A stretch of DNA of 28,775 bases, taken from CAYTES01 sp964436935. Its GTDB lineage: Bacteria > Patescibacteriota > Gracilibacteria > UBA1369 > UBA12473. The DNA is taken from the NCBI GenBank assembly GCA_964436935.1, contig CAYTES010000012.1, forward strand, positions 1 to 28,775, written 5' to 3'. The notes beneath the pieces were generated by a model that saw only the letters and a list, made by a program, of their open reading frames with translations, was not told the origin of the DNA and searched no databases. Of this stretch, positions 16,096-24,374 are shown one piece after another. Position 1 is the stretch's first letter. Each line of letters starts with the position of its first letter. The translations under genes and the position numbers were made by a program.

Positions 16096-16428
16096 ATGGA
16101 AATTCAAATTGTTGTCACCCTCTTCGTCCTTTTCGCCGCCAGTCGCATCATTTTGCAGTATAAAAATGAGAACGTCAGCAAGCGGGCGCTTATTTTTTGG
16201 CTGATCATTTGGGGGATTGTGACGGGGGTGGCGTTTTGGCCGAATTTGGTGGATCGTTTGGCTCGGTATTTCGGAGTGAGTCGCGGGATCGATGTGGTGG
16301 TTTATTTTGGCTTGGTCGCTTTGTTTTATATGATTTATCGAGCGTATATTAAGATTGAGCACTTGGAGCGTGACATCACGAAAATTGTCAGGAGCATTGC
16401 CCTTAAAGATTTGGATAAAAAAGAATGA
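16096..16428 (+). CDS. DUF2304-type small membrane protein
   Basis: A 110-residue protein with three hydrophobic helices at about 3-19, 29-46 and 64-84, and a charged C-terminal tail (KIEHLERDITKIVR). Size, topology and position directly after a GT2 gene match DUF2304. Function is not established; association with polyprenyl-phosphate glycosyltransferases suggests a membrane partner role. AGGT lies seven bases before the ATG. The next gene begins four bases after its stop. Confidence 0.8.
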   Translation: MEIQIVVTLFVLFAASRIILQYKNENVSKRALIFWLIIWGIVTGVAFWPNLVDRLARYFGVSRGIDVVVYFGLVALFYMIYRAYIKIEHLERDITKIVRSIALKDLDKKE

Positions 16429-16432
16429 AGTC

Positions 16433-17551
16433 ATGAAAATTCTTCTCATCACGGAATATTATTGGCCGCAGGTGGGAGGGGTGGAGGTCGTGTTTCAAAA
16501 TTTGGCGGAGCGGTTGGTGGCGGAGGGGCATGTCGTGGAAGTGGTGACGTGCCGATTGAAGGGTACGGTGCGTAAAGAGGTGCGGGGTGGGGTTACGATT
16601 CATCGAGTGCGGGTGCCACGGTTGGCCGACCGTTATTGGTTTAGTCTTTTGAGTATTCCGACCGTAATACGATTGGCAAAAAAGAAGGATATTATTCACG
16701 GGACGGTCTATGGAGCGGCGTTCCCCACCTGGTTCGCGGGAAAATGGTGTCATAAAAAAACAGTGCTGACGATTCATGAAATTTTAGGGTCGCAATGGAA
16801 GAAAATGCATCAGCGAAAATTGTGGTTTAAACTCCATCGATGGATGGAAAAAGTATTGTTGAAATTGAAATTTTCGGCCTATGTTGCGGTGTCGCAGTCC
16901 ACGCATAAGGAGGCTCGCAAGATTCTCCCGTCGCGACTTCCGCTTAAAACGATCCATAATGGAATAGATGAGTCGTTTAACGCTAAAAAATATGATCGGA
17001 GGACACTGAGGGAAAAATGGGGGTGGGAGAAGGACTTTATTTTTTTATATTACGGTCGTCCCGGAATTTCAAAAGGGGTTGAGTTTTTGGTGGAGGCGGC
17101 TTCATCCATCTTGAGAACGTTTTCTAAATCCAAATTGGTGCTCGTGCTTTCCCCTCGTCCCCACTCAGGCCATCAAAAAATAAAAACGCTCGTTGAAATC
17201 ATGCATTTTGGAGATCAAATTGAAATTTTATCTCCGCTGAATCGAGAGACTTTAAATGAAATCATTGTGGCGGCCGATACCGTCGTCGTTCCCTCTTTGA
17301 GTGAAGGATTTGGATTTTCCGCGGCGGAAAGCTGCGCATTAGGGACTCCGGTCGTGGTGAGTCGGGTGGCTTCCTTGCCGGAAGTGGTGTCCGGGAAAGT
17401 GATTTTTGTGGAGCCGGGAAATGTTAAAAGTCTGGAGGAAGGATTACAGAAAGCGGTTGAAGGAAAATTTGAGCGGATTCCCCGAAAACACTTTTCTTGG
17501 CAAAAGAATGTGCAGGAGCACCTCAAGTTGTACAAAAGTCTATCCGTATAG
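16433..17551 (+). CDS. GT4 family glycosyltransferase
   Basis: A 372-residue GT-B glycosyltransferase. The N-terminal domain starts with ILLITEYYWPQVGGVEVV, typical of GT4 enzymes. The donor-binding C-terminal domain has YYGRPGISKGVEFLVEA and the E-x7-E motif in SEGFGFSAAESCALGTPVV, followed by a loop for the nucleotide sugar. The ATG at 16433 is chosen because it lies four bases after the DUF2304 stop and begins the conserved strand; the frame is open further upstream but overlaps the previous gene. It is the last gene of the rightward unit and converges with the gene ending at 17565. Donor and acceptor are unknown. Confidence 0.9.
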   Translation: MKILLITEYYWPQVGGVEVVFQNLAERLVAEGHVVEVVTCRLKGTVRKEVRGGVTIHRVRVPRLADRYWFSLLSIPTVIRLAKKKDIIHGTVYGAAFPTWFAGKWCHKKTVLTIHEILGSQWKKMHQRKLWFKLHRWMEKVLLKLKFSAYVAVSQSTHKEARKILPSRLPLKTIHNGIDESFNAKKYDRRTLREKWGWEKDFIFLYYGRPGISKGVEFLVEAASSILRTFSKSKLVLVLSPRPHSGHQKIKTLVEIMHFGDQIEILSPLNRETLNEIIVAADTVVVPSLSEGFGFSAAESCALGTPVVVSRVASLPEVVSGKVIFVEPGNVKSLEEGLQKAVEGKFERIPRKHFSWQKNVQEHLKLYKSLSV

Positions 17552-17564
17552 TTTTTTGGGCAAT

Positions 17565-18659
17565 TTATTCCACCGAAACGGTTTCGGCGGTCTTGGACAT
17601 TTCAGATTGAACGTTGCCTTTTTCTTGTCGTAAAAGGTGAGAGAAAAGGTGCATGTTATCTTTCACCCATCCATACAGTTTTTCAACTCCTTGCTCCACG
17701 GATATTTGGGGTTTCCATCCAAAATTCAATTCCGCCTTTCGAATATCACAGACAAAAACGGGTTGATCGCCCGGGCGCCAGTCGCTAAACGTGTGGGGTA
17801 TTTTTTTACCCAAAAAGGATTCCAAAAACGCCAGTAGTTCGCGCAGAGACATTTGATGCTCGGATCCTCCTCCCACGTTATAGATTTGTCCACAGGTCCG
17901 ATTAATCTGTTGAAAAGCCGAATCATAGGCGTTGATCAAATCCTCGATAAAAAGCACATCTCGGACCTGTTTCCCGTCACCATAAATGGTGATGGGTTGG
18001 TTTAGCAGGCTCGCAATCGTGAACCAAGCCACCCAGCCTTGATCTTCAACTCCAAACTGACGGATGCCATAAATGCACGATTGTCGAAAAACAATCGTTT
18101 TGAGTCCATAAATACGATGGTAATCCCGTACATACTGGTCGGCGGCTCCTTTGCTGCAACCATAGGGCGAATGAAAGTCCAGGAGTCGGGTTTCCGAAAT
18201 CCCATAGGGCATATCGATGTATTCATAGCGACCGTTCATTTCGTGGGTTTTGATGTCTTCCATGCCGCCATAGACTTTATTGGTGGACGCATACAGCAAG
18301 ACGGCGTCGGGATTGGCGAGGCGCATAGCCTCCAGCACATTGAAGGTGCCGAGAGCGTTGATTTCAAAATCTTCCCGGGGATTGGTCACAGAAGTGGTGA
18401 CCGCCACTTGCGCCGCTAAATGCAAAATGTAATCACTTTTTTTCACCGCAGCGTTTAAATCGTCCAGATCGCTCCGAATATCTCCCGGAATGAATTCCAA
18501 TTGATCGGGGTAGCGTTCCTGAATCCATTTTAAATTTTCCGAGGTCCCCTGACGGGAAAGATTATCAAAAATAATCACTTTTTCACCCCGTTTGAGGAAA
18601 AAATCGGCAGTATTGACGCCGATGAAGCCCGCCCCGCCGGTGATTAAATACGTTTTCAT
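17565..18659 (-). CDS. CDP-paratose 2-epimerase-like NAD-dependent epimerase (RfbE type)
   Basis: A 364-residue extended SDR enzyme. GGAGFIG at 8-14 binds NAD. The active-site signature is STNKVYG at 125-131 with Y166-xxx-K170, and it is followed by DYHRIYGLKT and RQSCIYGIRQFGVEDQGW. These features are typical of the tyvelose/CDP-paratose 2-epimerase branch, not of GalE. The known enzyme converts CDP-paratose to CDP-tyvelose. None of the enzymes that make CDP-paratose (CDP-glucose synthase and dehydratase and their partners) is in this window, so the real substrate may differ. The ATG at 18659 starts at the conserved MKTYLITGGAGFIG. A 12-base palindrome containing the -35 lies upstream. Confidence 0.85.
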   Translation of the reverse strand: MKTYLITGGAGFIGVNTADFFLKRGEKVIIFDNLSRQGTSENLKWIQERYPDQLEFIPGDIRSDLDDLNAAVKKSDYILHLAAQVAVTTSVTNPREDFEINALGTFNVLEAMRLANPDAVLLYASTNKVYGGMEDIKTHEMNGRYEYIDMPYGISETRLLDFHSPYGCSKGAADQYVRDYHRIYGLKTIVFRQSCIYGIRQFGVEDQGWVAWFTIASLLNQPITIYGDGKQVRDVLFIEDLINAYDSAFQQINRTCGQIYNVGGGSEHQMSLRELLAFLESFLGKKIPHTFSDWRPGDQPVFVCDIRKAELNFGWKPQISVEQGVEKLYGWVKDNMHLFSHLLRQEKGNVQSEMSKTAETVSVE

Positions 18660-18666
18660 GGAAGGT

Positions 18667-18695
18667 AAGTTAGCGGAAAAGCTTTGAAATTTCAA
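18667..18695 (-). promoter_or_regulatory. Promoter of the 2-epimerase gene overlapping a palindrome
   Basis: Minus strand: TTGAAA (18690-18695), a 17-base spacer and TAACTT (18667-18672), then seven bases to the ATG at 18659. The -35 is one half of a perfect TTGAAATTTCAA palindrome (18684-18695), so a dimeric regulator could bind over it. Confidence 0.4.
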
Positions 18696-18715
18696 GGAAG
18701 TCCCACGAAACTCCG

Positions 18716-19894
18716 TTATTCAACAATATCTTGATAGATCTCTTCCACCCGATCCACAATGCTCTCCCATGAGTACCGCTCTTTCACCAAAATCAGTGCT
18801 TGTTTGGAAATGTGATCATACGATGTAGTGTTTTTCATCAACTCGGTTACGGCTTTGGCTAAAGCCTCGGGATCATTCGGGGGTACCAAACGACCGGTCT
18901 CTCCCTCTTTAACAAAATCCAAAATCCCCCCGCTGGGACAGGTCACCACGGGTAAGCCACACGCCATCGCTTCGATAAAAGAAACTCCAAACCCTTCGGC
19001 GCGCGAGGGTCTCACAAACAAATCCGATTGTCGCAATAAATCCGGTACTTGGTCATGACGAAGGGTACCGATGAAATCCACATGTTGGTCGATCCTCAAC
19101 TGTTTCACCAGGGCTCGCAACTCTTTTTCAAGCGGCCCCTCTCCGGCAATGGTGAGGTGGGCATGAGGATGCTCACGCATCAATAAACCAAAGGCGCGGA
19201 TTAAAATATCGATTCCATTCCGGGGAATGAGTGTTGAGGTGGTCACGATTTTAAATCTTTTTTCTATTCCTCGAGCTTTGGCATCCGTTGGAGGATAAAA
19301 TTGCGACGTATCCACGCCATTGGGCACAATTTCAGCCCGTGCGCGGGGCGCCATTTCCAAGCTTCGTGTTTTTGAATAAGTACTCACGCAGGCCAATGCC
19401 GATGCTCGACGTAGGGCGTATTGCGCAATGGGTTTGAGTGTTTCCTGAATCCACCGATTGATAAATGCGGGCACGAACGGCAGGTGCAGCACCAACTCTT
19501 CTTTGTACGCCAAAGGATTTTGGACCGTGAGATAATGGGGAATTCCGGTGGTGCGGTGCAATCGTGCTCCGATAACCCCCAACGTGAAGACTTGTTTGGA
19601 ATGAATCACATCCACTCGATGTGACTTTAAAAATCGTCGAATCTTTCGTAACGCGGCGGGAATATAAAGCATCAGTTTTAAATTCGGAATTTGGGGGCAG
19701 CGCACCGGGTGTACCGTGACATTATCGAAAGGAAAAAGCACCTTGCATCGGTCGGTTTGTCCCACGAAAACATGCTGGTGGTGTCCTTTGCGAGCCAATC
19801 CACGGATGACTTCAACAATATGCACCTCCGCCCCACCGAGGTCATTCGGATTCAGTTCGCCGACAATGTGGAGAATCGTGAGAGGAGTTTTCAT
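18716..19894 (-). CDS. GT4 family glycosyltransferase
   Basis: A 392-residue GT-B enzyme. The N-terminal domain has LHIVGELNPNDLGGAEVHI, a typical GT4 opening with the glycine loop. The C-terminal domain has LIPRNGIDILIRAFG and RAEGFGVSFIEAMACGLPVVT with the E-x7-E motif. The start is placed at ATG 19894. A TTG at 19912 would overlap the upstream stop as TTGA and add six residues. It is the last gene of the four-gene leftward operon that begins at 23012. Probably adds one sugar of the local repeat unit. Confidence 0.9.
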   Translation of the reverse strand: MKTPLTILHIVGELNPNDLGGAEVHIVEVIRGLARKGHHQHVFVGQTDRCKVLFPFDNVTVHPVRCPQIPNLKLMLYIPAALRKIRRFLKSHRVDVIHSKQVFTLGVIGARLHRTTGIPHYLTVQNPLAYKEELVLHLPFVPAFINRWIQETLKPIAQYALRRASALACVSTYSKTRSLEMAPRARAEIVPNGVDTSQFYPPTDAKARGIEKRFKIVTTSTLIPRNGIDILIRAFGLLMREHPHAHLTIAGEGPLEKELRALVKQLRIDQHVDFIGTLRHDQVPDLLRQSDLFVRPSRAEGFGVSFIEAMACGLPVVTCPSGGILDFVKEGETGRLVPPNDPEALAKAVTELMKNTTSYDHISKQALILVKERYSWESIVDRVEEIYQDIVE

Positions 19895-19908
19895 GCTTTT
19901 ATGTAGAG

Positions 19909-20973
19909 TCAATAATACCGGTACGCCAGTCGAGTGAGGGTTTGCACCACGCGGGAGGGGAGAGGACTTAAAAGGGTGGCAATGGCAGTCTGGAATGGTG
20001 ATGAAGTGGACTCATGCTCGTTCGGTTTTTGGGGATGATTCTGAACGGAAAACAAAGGATATTCTTCGCCCCCCCATCTTTTTTTGAAAAAGTGATGTGG
20101 GGTGTTACGAATGGTACTGCCAAAATCGAGAATTTGAATATCCGAGTCGGCGCAGGCGTAGTCGAGCACGCTTCCATAAACCGCATTATTGCAACCAACG
20201 GAAAGGAATGCTTCATGGGAGCCATTGCTCAAAAGATAAAGTGTATTCTTAAAGCGGAACGTGATCATGCCCGCAACAGGGATTACTTTTTTTGAATCCT
20301 GCGAATGATTTTTAAGTGGAGAAAATGAAATAAAAAGTTTACTTTCTTGAGGAAAATGCCGACCAATGGATTCAAAAAAAGTTTGGGGAAAAGCGAGTTT
20401 TTTAAGCCGAAGTAGGGTTCGATAAAATAATGGATAATAGGTGCTCACGGTTTCCGATGAAAGCTCAAAGCGTTCCGTCGTGATTCCGGCACGTGCAGCT
20501 TTGCGAATCAACTCGCGGGTTTTACGATGGACGTATTTTTTTAAAAGCGCATCAAACGGTAAATCGACCGGAAGCCGAAAACTACAGAACGGCGAAATTT
20601 CACTCCAACCCTCTGGCAAAGGAAGCGACGTTTGGGTCAAAAGTTCCAATCGACCACCCTTTAAAAAATCAGACACGCGGTCTAAAAATTCAGAGTTCAT
20701 TTCCGGACCATCGGTTAAAGGGCCTGCATAGTCCGCGAAGGGAATGGAAATCCATCGTTTTCGTGGGCCAAATCCCATTTTGAACAAGGGTAAAATTCCG
20801 CACAGCCGATGGGCACGAAATAATCCAAAATAAAACGGAGTGTAGCTATAGGTCTCAAAAAGTATGTCGCGCCAGGCCCACCGATGAAAAAAGGTGGCGT
20901 ACGGATGATGTTCCACGTACGCTTCCCATTCATCGCGATTTTTTTCATTTAAAAGTTTAAGGCTCAACGTCAT
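19909..20973 (-). CDS. FemAB/GNAT-like acyl- or aminoacyl-transferase
   Basis: A 354-residue protein resembling FemAB-related proteins with a C-terminal GNAT fold, often found in exopolysaccharide loci. Recognisable parts are HPYATFFHRWAWRD near residue 23, IPFADYAGPL near 97, HRKTRELIRKA near 148, GMITFRFKNTLYLLSNGS near 235 and LDFGSTIRNTPHHFFKKRWGGE near 290. These match the pattern of FemAB-like proteins linked to polysaccharide export. A likely role is transfer of an acyl or amino-acyl group to an amino sugar. Its ATG overlaps the previous stop as ATGA. The adjoining aminotransferase and deacetylase could supply the amino group it would acylate; this is inference. Confidence 0.75.
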   Translation of the reverse strand: MTLSLKLLNEKNRDEWEAYVEHHPYATFFHRWAWRDILFETYSYTPFYFGLFRAHRLCGILPLFKMGFGPRKRWISIPFADYAGPLTDGPEMNSEFLDRVSDFLKGGRLELLTQTSLPLPEGWSEISPFCSFRLPVDLPFDALLKKYVHRKTRELIRKAARAGITTERFELSSETVSTYYPLFYRTLLRLKKLAFPQTFFESIGRHFPQESKLFISFSPLKNHSQDSKKVIPVAGMITFRFKNTLYLLSNGSHEAFLSVGCNNAVYGSVLDYACADSDIQILDFGSTIRNTPHHFFKKRWGGEEYPLFSVQNHPQKPNEHESTSSPFQTAIATLLSPLPSRVVQTLTRLAYRYY

Positions 20974-22052
20974 AGCAGTTTTTGAAGGGTGGATTGAAGT
21001 GTTGAAAAAAGAAAACGAACGTCGGATTGAGTATACTCGGGTTTGATCGGTAGATTCAAAATCGATTGAGACAAAAGTTTGGCATGAGGATGATTGTTAT
21101 GAGGGGCGTTGGCCCAAAGTCGATCGACAAAAATGCCTTGTCGTCGAAGTTCAAAGCAGAGAGGATCCCGTAAATGAGAAATATCAGGTTTTAATCGCAT
21201 GTGCCAACGGAAGTTGGAAGCCCGGTCGTTTGCATGTGAAAGTTGAGGAAGAATAAAATAGCGGTTGTCGCTCAATGCTTCATACCATCGGGCGACCTCA
21301 CGTAGTTTTGATCGATTTTTTTCCAGAGTGGGATAGCCGTAGGCAAACAGCCGCTTAATAACATTTGAGGCGCGAATTGCCTCAAATGAAGCATGAGATC
21401 GTTTGTCTTTTGCGGGGGGCAACGGAGTGTGGCGACGCAAAAAATCAAGCGGCCAATGAGGGAAAATGGAAAGCCGCATCAAGGCTCCCCATTTTTCTCC
21501 GGTGATAAACGTTGCTTCGGGACAATCGGTATATGCGGCTTGAAAATCGTGTTTTGCACTCCATAAGAGTCCTCCGGAAAAGTTGGGTGTTTGTTTGTAA
21601 AGACTCAAAAAAGAAAAATCGCCCTGGGTCCCAATCGGTCTTCCTTTCGACTGAGTTCCCCATCCATGAGCACAATCTTCAAAAATAATTCCTTTGTAAA
21701 AATGGCGGAGTGCTTCGACGTCGGTGGGCATCCCCAGAGTATGGGAAACCCAAATTCCTCCAATCTTTGAAAGGTCCATGGCCCTAAGGGCTTGAAAAGA
21801 GATTTGATAATCTTCCAAATTCACGTCCACCAATACCGGCTCTATGTTGCACGACTCCATGACTTCCAAAACCACAGGACAAATGAAAGCCGGCACAATC
21901 ACTCGTCTATGGGATAAGGAAATCTGACGAAATAAGAACGCCATTGCACTACAAATGGAAACGAAGGCATAGGAGGATGGCAGAGAAATCTCAGAAGACG
22001 AGGAGAATAGTCCCTTCAGTGGAATCGAATCCAAAACGTCAAAGCGAGTCAT
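20970..22052 (-). CDS. DegT/DnrJ/EryC1-family aminotransferase-like protein
   Basis: A 360-residue PLP fold-type I protein of the sugar aminotransferase group. PAFICPVVLEVM near 54-65 and VDVNLEDYQIS near 75-85 correspond to the standard start of the family. FEDCAHGWG at 124-132 holds the PLP ring aspartate (D126). The lysine expected to bind PLP is K153 in SLYKQTPNFSGG. The usual FxxxKN pattern is altered to LYKQ, so it is somewhat divergent. Substrates are normally nucleotide-linked keto sugars. No dedicated sugar dehydratase is in the operon, so the substrate is open. It follows the deacetylase gene by nine bases. Confidence 0.8.
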   Translation of the reverse strand: MTRFDVLDSIPLKGLFSSSSEISLPSSYAFVSICSAMAFLFRQISLSHRRVIVPAFICPVVLEVMESCNIEPVLVDVNLEDYQISFQALRAMDLSKIGGIWVSHTLGMPTDVEALRHFYKGIIFEDCAHGWGTQSKGRPIGTQGDFSFLSLYKQTPNFSGGLLWSAKHDFQAAYTDCPEATFITGEKWGALMRLSIFPHWPLDFLRRHTPLPPAKDKRSHASFEAIRASNVIKRLFAYGYPTLEKNRSKLREVARWYEALSDNRYFILPQLSHANDRASNFRWHMRLKPDISHLRDPLCFELRRQGIFVDRLWANAPHNNHPHAKLLSQSILNLPIKPEYTQSDVRFLFSTLQSTLQKLL

Positions 22053-22061
22053 GCGAAGTTT

Positions 22062-23012
22062 TTAAAGTAATCGGTCACACAGTCTGGAAAAAGTGAGCGG
22101 GCTCAGTGTGAATGTATCACGAAGTTTTTTCACAAATTGATCCAATTTTACATAAGCTTCTTTCCATAAAACAAGCTCCCATGAATGCGCAAGGAAAACA
22201 AGGTGGGGTTGTATTCCATTGGCAATCTGATACTGCAAAATGTGTTCCACCATCTTCCATATTTCCTCCTCCGGCTGATGGCACAGTTGATACAGGTTGA
22301 GGACTCTATACTCGCCCACGGGAAAAAAGCGATGCCAACGAATATGGGCAACAGGATCGGTGCTCACCGGAACGACTTTAACATCGCTCTTGTGATGGGG
22401 TAAAAGGTTGCTTCCTTTAAAAACGGGAGAAGAGGAGTCGTATGCAAATGACGCTTGTTGGAGGGCGCGATAGGTGCTTGGATCCACAATCAGATTGGGG
22501 GCACGGAAAGAGGCGGGTCTTGGAAGTCCGATTTTTTTAAAATTGGCGATACACTTTTTGAGCGTGGCCATTCTTTCTTTAGTCGGCAAGTAGGTTTCCG
22601 GAGAGAACCAGGTCGGTTTGCCCCAGAGTTCATGATGGTACCCGTGAAGGCCGATTTCATGGTCATGTTTGATCATTTTTTTGAGAAAAGCCTGAGTTTG
22701 TTGGGATGCTTTTTCCGGAATATCTCCTTGTAAAAAAAGCGTGGAAGGGAGGCGATGTTTTTCCGTAAAAGGTAAAAAGGTTTCTTCAAATGCATTCAGT
22801 GTGGAAAAAAAATGTTTTCTCGATCCCGAACCGTGATCCTGTTCCGTATCAATGGTGAGAGAAAAAAACACTTCTTGCGGGAGTGCTATATTTTTTAGTC
22901 TCTTTTTCATTTTTTCTTTTTTTAAATAAAGAAACGGAACCGCCCAAGGCATTCGAGAATCGAAGCAGGCATCTAGAAAACGATAAAAAAAACGAGAGAC
23001 AGAAAAAATCAT
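22062..23012 (-). CDS. Polysaccharide deacetylase (NodB-like) family protein
   Basis: A 316-residue carbohydrate esterase 4-type protein. LTIDTEQDH contains the first metal or catalytic aspartate (D55), and H123-xxx-H127 in LHGYHHELW is the metal-binding pair. FRAPN near 176 is the conserved arginine strand. The second aspartate of the usual FDDG is not conserved. The N-terminus has arginines, aromatics and a short hydrophobic stretch but no clear cleavable signal, so the location is uncertain. It is the first gene of the operon 23012-18716. N-deacetylation would expose an amino group for the FemAB-like protein to modify. Confidence 0.85.
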   Translation of the reverse strand: MIFSVSRFFYRFLDACFDSRMPWAVPFLYLKKEKMKKRLKNIALPQEVFFSLTIDTEQDHGSGSRKHFFSTLNAFEETFLPFTEKHRLPSTLFLQGDIPEKASQQTQAFLKKMIKHDHEIGLHGYHHELWGKPTWFSPETYLPTKERMATLKKCIANFKKIGLPRPASFRAPNLIVDPSTYRALQQASFAYDSSSPVFKGSNLLPHHKSDVKVVPVSTDPVAHIRWHRFFPVGEYRVLNLYQLCHQPEEEIWKMVEHILQYQIANGIQPHLVFLAHSWELVLWKEAYVKLDQFVKKLRDTFTLSPLTFSRLCDRLL

Positions 23013-23050
23013 GATGGCGGAACTATAACACCAATTTAACCTTTTGCGGT

Positions 23051-23097
23051 CTTGAAATTTTCAAGGGTTCCTTGAAATTGTCAAAAGCTGCTAAAAT
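23051..23097. promoter_or_regulatory. Divergent control region with two TTGAAATT-TCAA operators and a promoter
   Basis: CTTGAAATTTTCAAG at 23051-23065 is a perfect inverted repeat (seven-base arms, one central base). A second, less perfect copy starts at 23071, exactly 20 bases on, about two helical turns. TTGAAA (23072-23077) and TAAAAT (23092-23097) form a promoter with a short 14-base spacer, ending six bases before the rightward ATG at 23104. A leftward -10-like TATAGT is seen at 23022-23027 before the deacetylase gene. Confidence 0.4.
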
Positions 23098-23103
23098 CCA
23101 CGC

Positions 23104-24243
23104 ATGAAACTTTTGATCACGACACCCATTTTCCCCCCCGAAATTGGAGGACCGGCCACCTATGTGTACGAACTCTGCCGGCGATGGAAGGGTAATCATG
23201 ATATTGCGGTCATTACCTTTGGAGAAACCGTTAAGCCTCTCTCCGGGATTTCGATGACCGTTATTCCGCTCCGGTACCGTTGGTTGGGCAGTGTTCAGCG
23301 TCAGTCTCGTTTGTTGCGGCAAATCCTCAAGCAGGGCCGTACGGTGGATGTGATTTATGCCCAGGGGCCTTTTGTGGTCGGTCTCATGTCCACACTTGCC
23401 GCTCGTTTGTTGCGGAAGCGGTTGGTGATTAAATTTGTCGGAGATCTCACTTGGGAAAACGCTTTTGGGCAGGGAAACACGCAAAAATTTCTGGACGAGT
23501 TTTTGGAGCACCCCGATACGGGGTGGATCACTCGTTTGAAAATTAAAATTCAAAAGGCGGTTTTTCATGCGGCGGATCGTGTGGTGGTGCCTTCGCAGTA
23601 TTTGAAAAATGTTCTGAGGACACATTACGCTCTCCCGGAGAATAAAATTAAAGTCATTTATAATGCCATTGAACTAGAAAAATTACCCTTCAAGCCAAAG
23701 TCTGCAGCGCATCGGATCAGTCTGCTCACGATTGGACGTTTGGTGAAATGGAAGCATGTGGACCAGATCATTCAAGCCCTTCATGGCTTGAGTTCGGAAC
23801 AATTTCATTTGAACATTATTGGGGAAGGGCCGGAAAAAATTCATCTTCAGAGAAAAGTGAAGGAGTGGGATTTGGAGAGAAAAGTTACTTTCCATGGTTC
23901 CCTTCCGCATGAGGCAACCGTGGAAATGTTGGCCCGCGCCGATGTGTTTATTTTGAATTCAAGTTATGAAGGGTTACCCCATACGGTAATTGAGGCCATG
24001 CTTTGTCAGACACCGGTCATTGCCACGAGAATTCCGGGTACCACAGAAATCGCACGTGAAGGGCAAACGGCTTTGCTTGTTGAAAAAAATAATGTTACAG
24101 AATTGATGAATGCCGTTCGATGGATTGTCGATCATCCCCTGGAAATCCGGGAACAAGTTCAACGGGCTTACACCTGGACGAAGCAGCGCTTCAACTGGGA
24201 TGAAAATCTTAAGAATCTTGAAAAAACTTTAGGGAACCGATGA
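23104..24243 (+). CDS. GT4 family glycosyltransferase
   Basis: A 379-residue GT-B enzyme. N-terminal MKLLITTPIFPPEIGGPATYVYEL is the typical GT4 start, VIYAQGPFVVGL follows, and the donor domain has LTIGRLVKWKHVDQII, IIGEGPEK and SSYEGLPHTVIEAMLCQTPVIAT with the E-x7-E motif. The ATG directly follows a -10-like TAAAAT. It begins the rightward run leading to the CotH module but is separated from it by 170 bases. A small ORF starts on its stop codon. Donor and acceptor are unknown. Confidence 0.9.
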   Translation: MKLLITTPIFPPEIGGPATYVYELCRRWKGNHDIAVITFGETVKPLSGISMTVIPLRYRWLGSVQRQSRLLRQILKQGRTVDVIYAQGPFVVGLMSTLAARLLRKRLVIKFVGDLTWENAFGQGNTQKFLDEFLEHPDTGWITRLKIKIQKAVFHAADRVVVPSQYLKNVLRTHYALPENKIKVIYNAIELEKLPFKPKSAAHRISLLTIGRLVKWKHVDQIIQALHGLSSEQFHLNIIGEGPEKIHLQRKVKEWDLERKVTFHGSLPHEATVEMLARADVFILNSSYEGLPHTVIEAMLCQTPVIATRIPGTTEIAREGQTALLVEKNNVTELMNAVRWIVDHPLEIREQVQRAYTWTKQRFNWDENLKNLEKTLGNR

Positions 24244-24374
24244 AAAACACCCTCCCAATTCTAAAAAGCATCTTTTTTCCGCTGGCATCGTTACTCCTCC
24301 TCCCCGTATCGGTACCTGATACGACCTCGTCGTCGTTCCTTGCCAGCAAAAAAAATCTTGCTTTTTATTTATAG
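24240..24374 (+). CDS. Possible small secreted or membrane protein (44 residues)
   Basis: An ATG overlaps the stop of the preceding glycosyltransferase gene as ATGA and opens 44 codons ending in TAG. The product has a lysine near the start, a hydrophobic core (ILKSIFFPLASLLLLPV) and a serine/threonine-rich turn, like a signal peptide or single membrane span. I recognise no family. The same stretch contains inverted repeats that could regulate transcription, so the ORF may be accidental. Confidence 0.35.
   Translation: MKNTLPILKSIFFPLASLLLLPVSVPDTTSSSFLASKKNLAFYL

Noticed and set aside
17573..17587. CCGAAA-CGG-TTTCGG inverted repeat between convergent genes
   Set aside because: It lies within the last codons of the epimerase gene and has no T-run on either side, so a terminator call is not supported.
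23023..23625. Minus-strand open frame of 200 codons
   Set aside because: It lies opposite the GT4 gene at 23104, whose motifs are clear, and has no recognisable product.
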